Source of the DNA: Thiotrichaceae bacterium UBA4486
Lineage (GTDB): Bacteria > Pseudomonadota > Gammaproteobacteria > Eutrophobiales > Eutrophobiaceae
Direction: 5' to 3'
Length of the DNA: 46,202 bases
Assembly (NCBI GenBank): GCA_002389045.1
Contig: DGNS01000014.1
Location: 1 to 46,202, forward strand
In this document: piece after piece, positions 43,635 through 46,202 of the stretch
Layout: every line of letters begins with the position of its first letter
How positions within the stretch are numbered: the first letter of the stretch is position 1
Made by a program: the position numbers and the translations under genes
Notes under the pieces: generated by a model
Database searches by the model: none
Seen by the model: the letters and a program-made list of their open reading frames with translations, nothing else
What the model was told of the DNA's origin: nothing

Positions 43635-44327
43635 CTAGATACCTATCCAGTTTTCGTCCAGGCTCAACGTATACAGCGTCACCGTACTGATTGTGCGCGG
43701 GTAATCCTCCACAGTGAATTCAATACTGTCCCAGAAGAAACGCCATTCAAGTGTTTCCAGCTTGCGGATGTAATCCAGCGTGGTGAAATAATCGCCTTCG
43801 AAAACAATCTTCATGCCGTGTTTGTAGGCCATATCAAAGGCGTCAGTGTCTTCTCCCGTGGTCACTTCAGGCGCGGCTTTTCCATCTTCATCCGCGGTTC
43901 TTTCAATCAATGGCGTTTTCCCCAGCCCTTCGAGTTTGACCAGTTGTAAACCATCAATACGCGTCAGCACGGATCGCAATAATTCCGGCATTTTCCCGGG
44001 TGCAACCAGGTTACTGGTGGCCTGAAGTATGGCATTGCGGGTTTGATCAAGATCGGCCAGCGTTTCCTCGCGCCGCTGCCGGTTTACCGCATTCGGGTCC
44101 TTGGGTTTTGTGCTGGTCAGAACATCAAGCTGTACCGTCAGTGTTTCGATCTCGGCCCGTTTTTCTTCAATGTCACGGTCAAGCGCCGCTTTTTCTTTCA
44201 TCAGCGGCTCATGAAAAAAATTGAACCAGACCATGAATATCACCACCAGACCGCCACCCAGCAGGATGCCGCGCTCCCTGAGACTCAGGCTGTCAATTTT
44301 ATCCAGTTGATCCTTGAATCCGGCCAT
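43635..44327 (-). CDS. mshJ: MshJ pilus assembly protein (PilO-like)
   Basis: The 230-aa bitopic membrane protein has one N-terminal helix (GILLGGGLVVIFMVWFNFFH), a coiled coil (about residues 45-105) and a ferredoxin-like C-terminal domain, the PilO/GspM layout. ATG 44327 is preferred over an adjacent GTG at 44330. It forms the alignment complex with MshI2 and MshK. Its start is coupled to the mshI2 stop. Confidence 0.92.
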   Translation of the reverse strand: MAGFKDQLDKIDSLSLRERGILLGGGLVVIFMVWFNFFHEPLMKEKAALDRDIEEKRAEIETLTVQLDVLTSTKPKDPNAVNRQRREETLADLDQTRNAILQATSNLVAPGKMPELLRSVLTRIDGLQLVKLEGLGKTPLIERTADEDGKAAPEVTTGEDTDAFDMAYKHGMKIVFEGDYFTTLDYIRKLETLEWRFFWDSIEFTVEDYPRTISTVTLYTLSLDENWIGI

Positions 44328-44329
44328 CA

Positions 44330-44923
44330 CTAACCCTTGCCCGTTGCAATATTGAAATCGATTACCGGTTTGTCCGTATCCTTGCGCTCGATTTCAAGAA
44401 TGTTGAATGAAAAATTATTGAAGATCTCTTCATCGCCAAGATTCTGCAGGTAGCGCGGTACCAGTTCCGGGATCATGGATTTTCCGGAAAAAGCGAAAGA
44501 CAGCCCGCCATTGCCGATCTGCATACGGGTGATCCAGGTACCGTTGACATGACGATTAGCCAACGCCTCGAAATATTCCGAAAATCCACGGGTGTTACTC
44601 ATCGCGCCCTCGGTCAGCGCCCGCAACAGTCGCTGGTTGCGTTGCAACCGGACTACCAGTTGTTCCACTTCTTTTTCGAGCAGCTTGTCAACCGGTTTGG
44701 GTTTTGCAGCTTCCTCGGCTGTGGCCACTTTCCCGGTTAATTCATTGAACTCTGCAGAGACCTGCATCTGCTCATCCTGCAGACTGGCAAAATCCAGGTA
44801 GTTGATATAATGAATTATCGCCAGACCCGCCGGCACCAGTATCAGCAGCGTCAATAACGTAACCGCGGAGAGTGGCGTTTTGCGCTTTTTAAACTGTTCC
44901 TGGTAGAGATTGATCTGTTGCAT
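44330..44923 (-). CDS. mshI2: MshI2 pilus assembly protein (PilN-like)
   Basis: The frame is open upstream inside mshI, but ATG 44923, one base after the mshI stop, gives MQQINLYQEQFKKRKTPLSA, the standard PilN-type start with the INLY motif that docks onto the PilM-like partner. The 197-aa product has a membrane helix (LLTLLILVPAGLAIIHYINY), a coiled coil and a ferredoxin-like domain. It links the cytoplasmic MshI to MshJ. Confidence 0.91.
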   Translation of the reverse strand: MQQINLYQEQFKKRKTPLSAVTLLTLLILVPAGLAIIHYINYLDFASLQDEQMQVSAEFNELTGKVATAEEAAKPKPVDKLLEKEVEQLVVRLQRNQRLLRALTEGAMSNTRGFSEYFEALANRHVNGTWITRMQIGNGGLSFAFSGKSMIPELVPRYLQNLGDEEIFNNFSFNILEIERKDTDKPVIDFNIATGKG

Positions 44924-44924
44924 G

Positions 44925-45866
44925 TCAGGCCATCTCTGTATTGCGCAGTGCCGCGCCAATGGCCAGAAAGCAACGTCCCTGGGTGTGCGGATCGAGCGCT
45001 TCGCCGGTGTCAATGATTGCATTGATATCCATCTGCCGGCAATTGACGCCGATCTGTGCCTGGATGTAGCTTTCCATACCGGGGATGGGTGTGGACAGCG
45101 GTGCAATCACGACATTGGTCACAGCCGGCTGCGAGAAATGACTCTCGTAGTAGTCCATGGAACGCTGGATCTCGACCACAATGTGATCAAGACGCTTGTT
45201 GATACGGTCCGTATCCCCGCTTTCCACTTCGGCCTGGAATGATTCATAACCGATATCGATCCGACGCGACAGGTACAGTGTCTGCTGGCGCGTGATAGTA
45301 ATGAGGCCGTTCTTCCGGCCCAGGTAAAGCAGGGCTGTCCCGGCGACATCTTCCGGCAGTAAGGCCGCGATGTTACGCATGGCCATTTCCGGAATATCCA
45401 CCACCTTGACGGCAAGACCCGCACCGCTGAGCAGTTCAATACGGCTGTGCACTTCCCTCGCTCGCCCGACGACGGCGTTCAGCTTGCCCTTGCCCGGTGC
45501 TTTCTGGTTGGGGATTTCAAACACGTCAACCACCGCATCATTGATGTCAAAGTCAATGAGGTCCTTGATCCGCCAGCGTATCGCCGCCCGCAGCTCCTCG
45601 TCCGGGACCTCGGGCGCCTCGATCATCAGCAGGCTGTAGTCACCGAGATTCAGTGTGGTCACGCAGACCTGGCGATCCAGATTGTGGGCTTTAGTCAACC
45701 GGGACAATTCGGCGCCCTGCAGGGAGAGATTCTGGGTGTCTTTGGCGACACACACTTCCAGGATCGGCGGATTGTCTTTTTGCCGGCGTACACATGCCAG
45801 GGCAATCCCGGTTTCATCGGGACACACCCCCACTACGGCATTTTTTTGTAATTTCTTTTTAAACAT
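44925..45866 (-). CDS. mshI: MshI pilus assembly protein (PilM-like actin-fold)
   Basis: ATG 45866 is chosen because it begins MFKKKLQKNAVVGVCPDETG, the family's usual start, with AGGATCAGG just upstream; the frame is open 27 codons further. The 313-aa cytoplasmic protein has the actin-like PilM/EpsL fold: a phosphate-1-like start, IRWRIKDLIDFDINDAVVDV, and QRSMDYYESHFSQPAVTNVV near residue 235. It binds the N-terminal INLY of MshI2. It is the first gene of the operon; no mshH lies upstream in the window. Confidence 0.91.
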   Translation of the reverse strand: MFKKKLQKNAVVGVCPDETGIALACVRRQKDNPPILEVCVAKDTQNLSLQGAELSRLTKAHNLDRQVCVTTLNLGDYSLLMIEAPEVPDEELRAAIRWRIKDLIDFDINDAVVDVFEIPNQKAPGKGKLNAVVGRAREVHSRIELLSGAGLAVKVVDIPEMAMRNIAALLPEDVAGTALLYLGRKNGLITITRQQTLYLSRRIDIGYESFQAEVESGDTDRINKRLDHIVVEIQRSMDYYESHFSQPAVTNVVIAPLSTPIPGMESYIQAQIGVNCRQMDINAIIDTGEALDPHTQGRCFLAIGAALRNTEMA

Positions 45867-46202
45867 GCCTGATCCTGATTTGTCTTCACCTGTCTGTATT
45901 GCGAATAACCCGTCCAAAAATCTTCCGGGGAGAAATCCGGACTTCATGGCAAAATTTTTGACAATTAACTTAAGTTTTTCACCCTAACTCTTTATTGTCA
46001 ATGGTATTTTTTTATTTCATAAATATCGAATGAAAAAATACACGATCCATGGCTAAGCCAGAATTGCATCGGTAATTCGTTTTATGGCAGCAAGTTAAAG
46101 GGAATTACTGAAATAACTAAGAGTAATTATATTTATCTTATTGTTTTATATAGCATTAATAATTTTGTTGATGTCTGTCAGTTCCACGGTTCACGGATAT
46201 AG
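45867..46202. promoter_or_regulatory. AT-rich region upstream of the pilus operon
   Basis: No gene is visible in this 336-base, strongly AT-rich stretch, which should hold the operon promoter. TTGACA on the minus strand at 45996-46001 is a good -35, but only a poor -10 follows 17 bases on. TTGACAAT on the plus strand (45957-45964 region) mirrors it, making an inverted repeat around TAACTTAAG. The neighbouring gene to the right is beyond the window. Confidence 0.4.

Noticed and set aside
45973..46001. Sigma-70 promoter for the pilus operon
   Set aside because: TTGACA is good, but the hexamer 17 bases downstream matches TATAAT in only three positions, so it is described but not called.

Overview
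The window looks like a chromosomal segment of a gammaproteobacterium of moderate to slightly high GC content that I cannot name more precisely. Three blocks support this: tRNA-Tyr/tRNA-Gly/tRNA-Thr running into tuf, the order tsaC-topA-smg-dprA-(LysM protein) opposite def-fmt-rsmB-...-trkA-trkH, and a nearly complete MSHA-type (type IVa) pilus operon.

Layout. 1-666: start of tuf and three tRNA genes on the minus strand behind a strong promoter; the spacers hold heptanucleotide repeats. 715-6677 (minus): tsaC, topA, smg, dprA and a LysM-domain exported protein. 6826-17224 (plus): def, fmt, rsmB, a DUF4390 protein, an NtrY/NtrX-like two-component pair, trkA, trkH and a SAM methyltransferase; from def to ntrX every start overlaps the preceding stop. 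The NtrX-like protein has lost the residues expected of a working sigma-54 activator.

17120-24006 is an accessory island. It is bounded by two copies of about 85 bp from the 3' end of the methyltransferase gene. Inside are an 11-12 copy heptamer array, a Fic gene behind palindromic operators, a RAYT-type transposase remnant with an internal deletion, a 3' fragment of hlyD (type I secretion adaptor), a small AT-rich exported protein, and a 1253-aa RTX protein. The RTX protein is a mosaic: its AT-rich N-terminal third is unlike its GC-rich calcium-binding and secretion part. I think the small exported protein plus the RTX N-terminus is the best candidate in the window for an undescribed secreted effector/partner pair.

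24047-28151 is a small catabolic locus: an FAD amine oxidoreductase and a MerR+XRE+cupin regulator on the minus strand, divergent from an aldehyde dehydrogenase, with inverted-repeat operator candidates between. A class 1B-like dihydroorotate dehydrogenase (minus) and trmL (plus) follow, with start codons five bases apart.

29644-45866 (minus) is the pilus operon, transcribed mshI, mshI2, mshJ, mshK, mshL, mshM, mshN, mshE, mshG, mshF, an unknown membrane protein, mshA, a Wzy_C/O-antigen-ligase-like protein, mshC, mshD, mshO, mshP. It encodes the inner-membrane assembly platform, the c-di-GMP-type extension ATPase, the secretin, the major pilin and the minor pilins. A clear terminator follows mshA. 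The ligase-like gene between major and minor pilins suggests pilin glycosylation. Prepilin peptidase and a retraction ATPase are not in the window.
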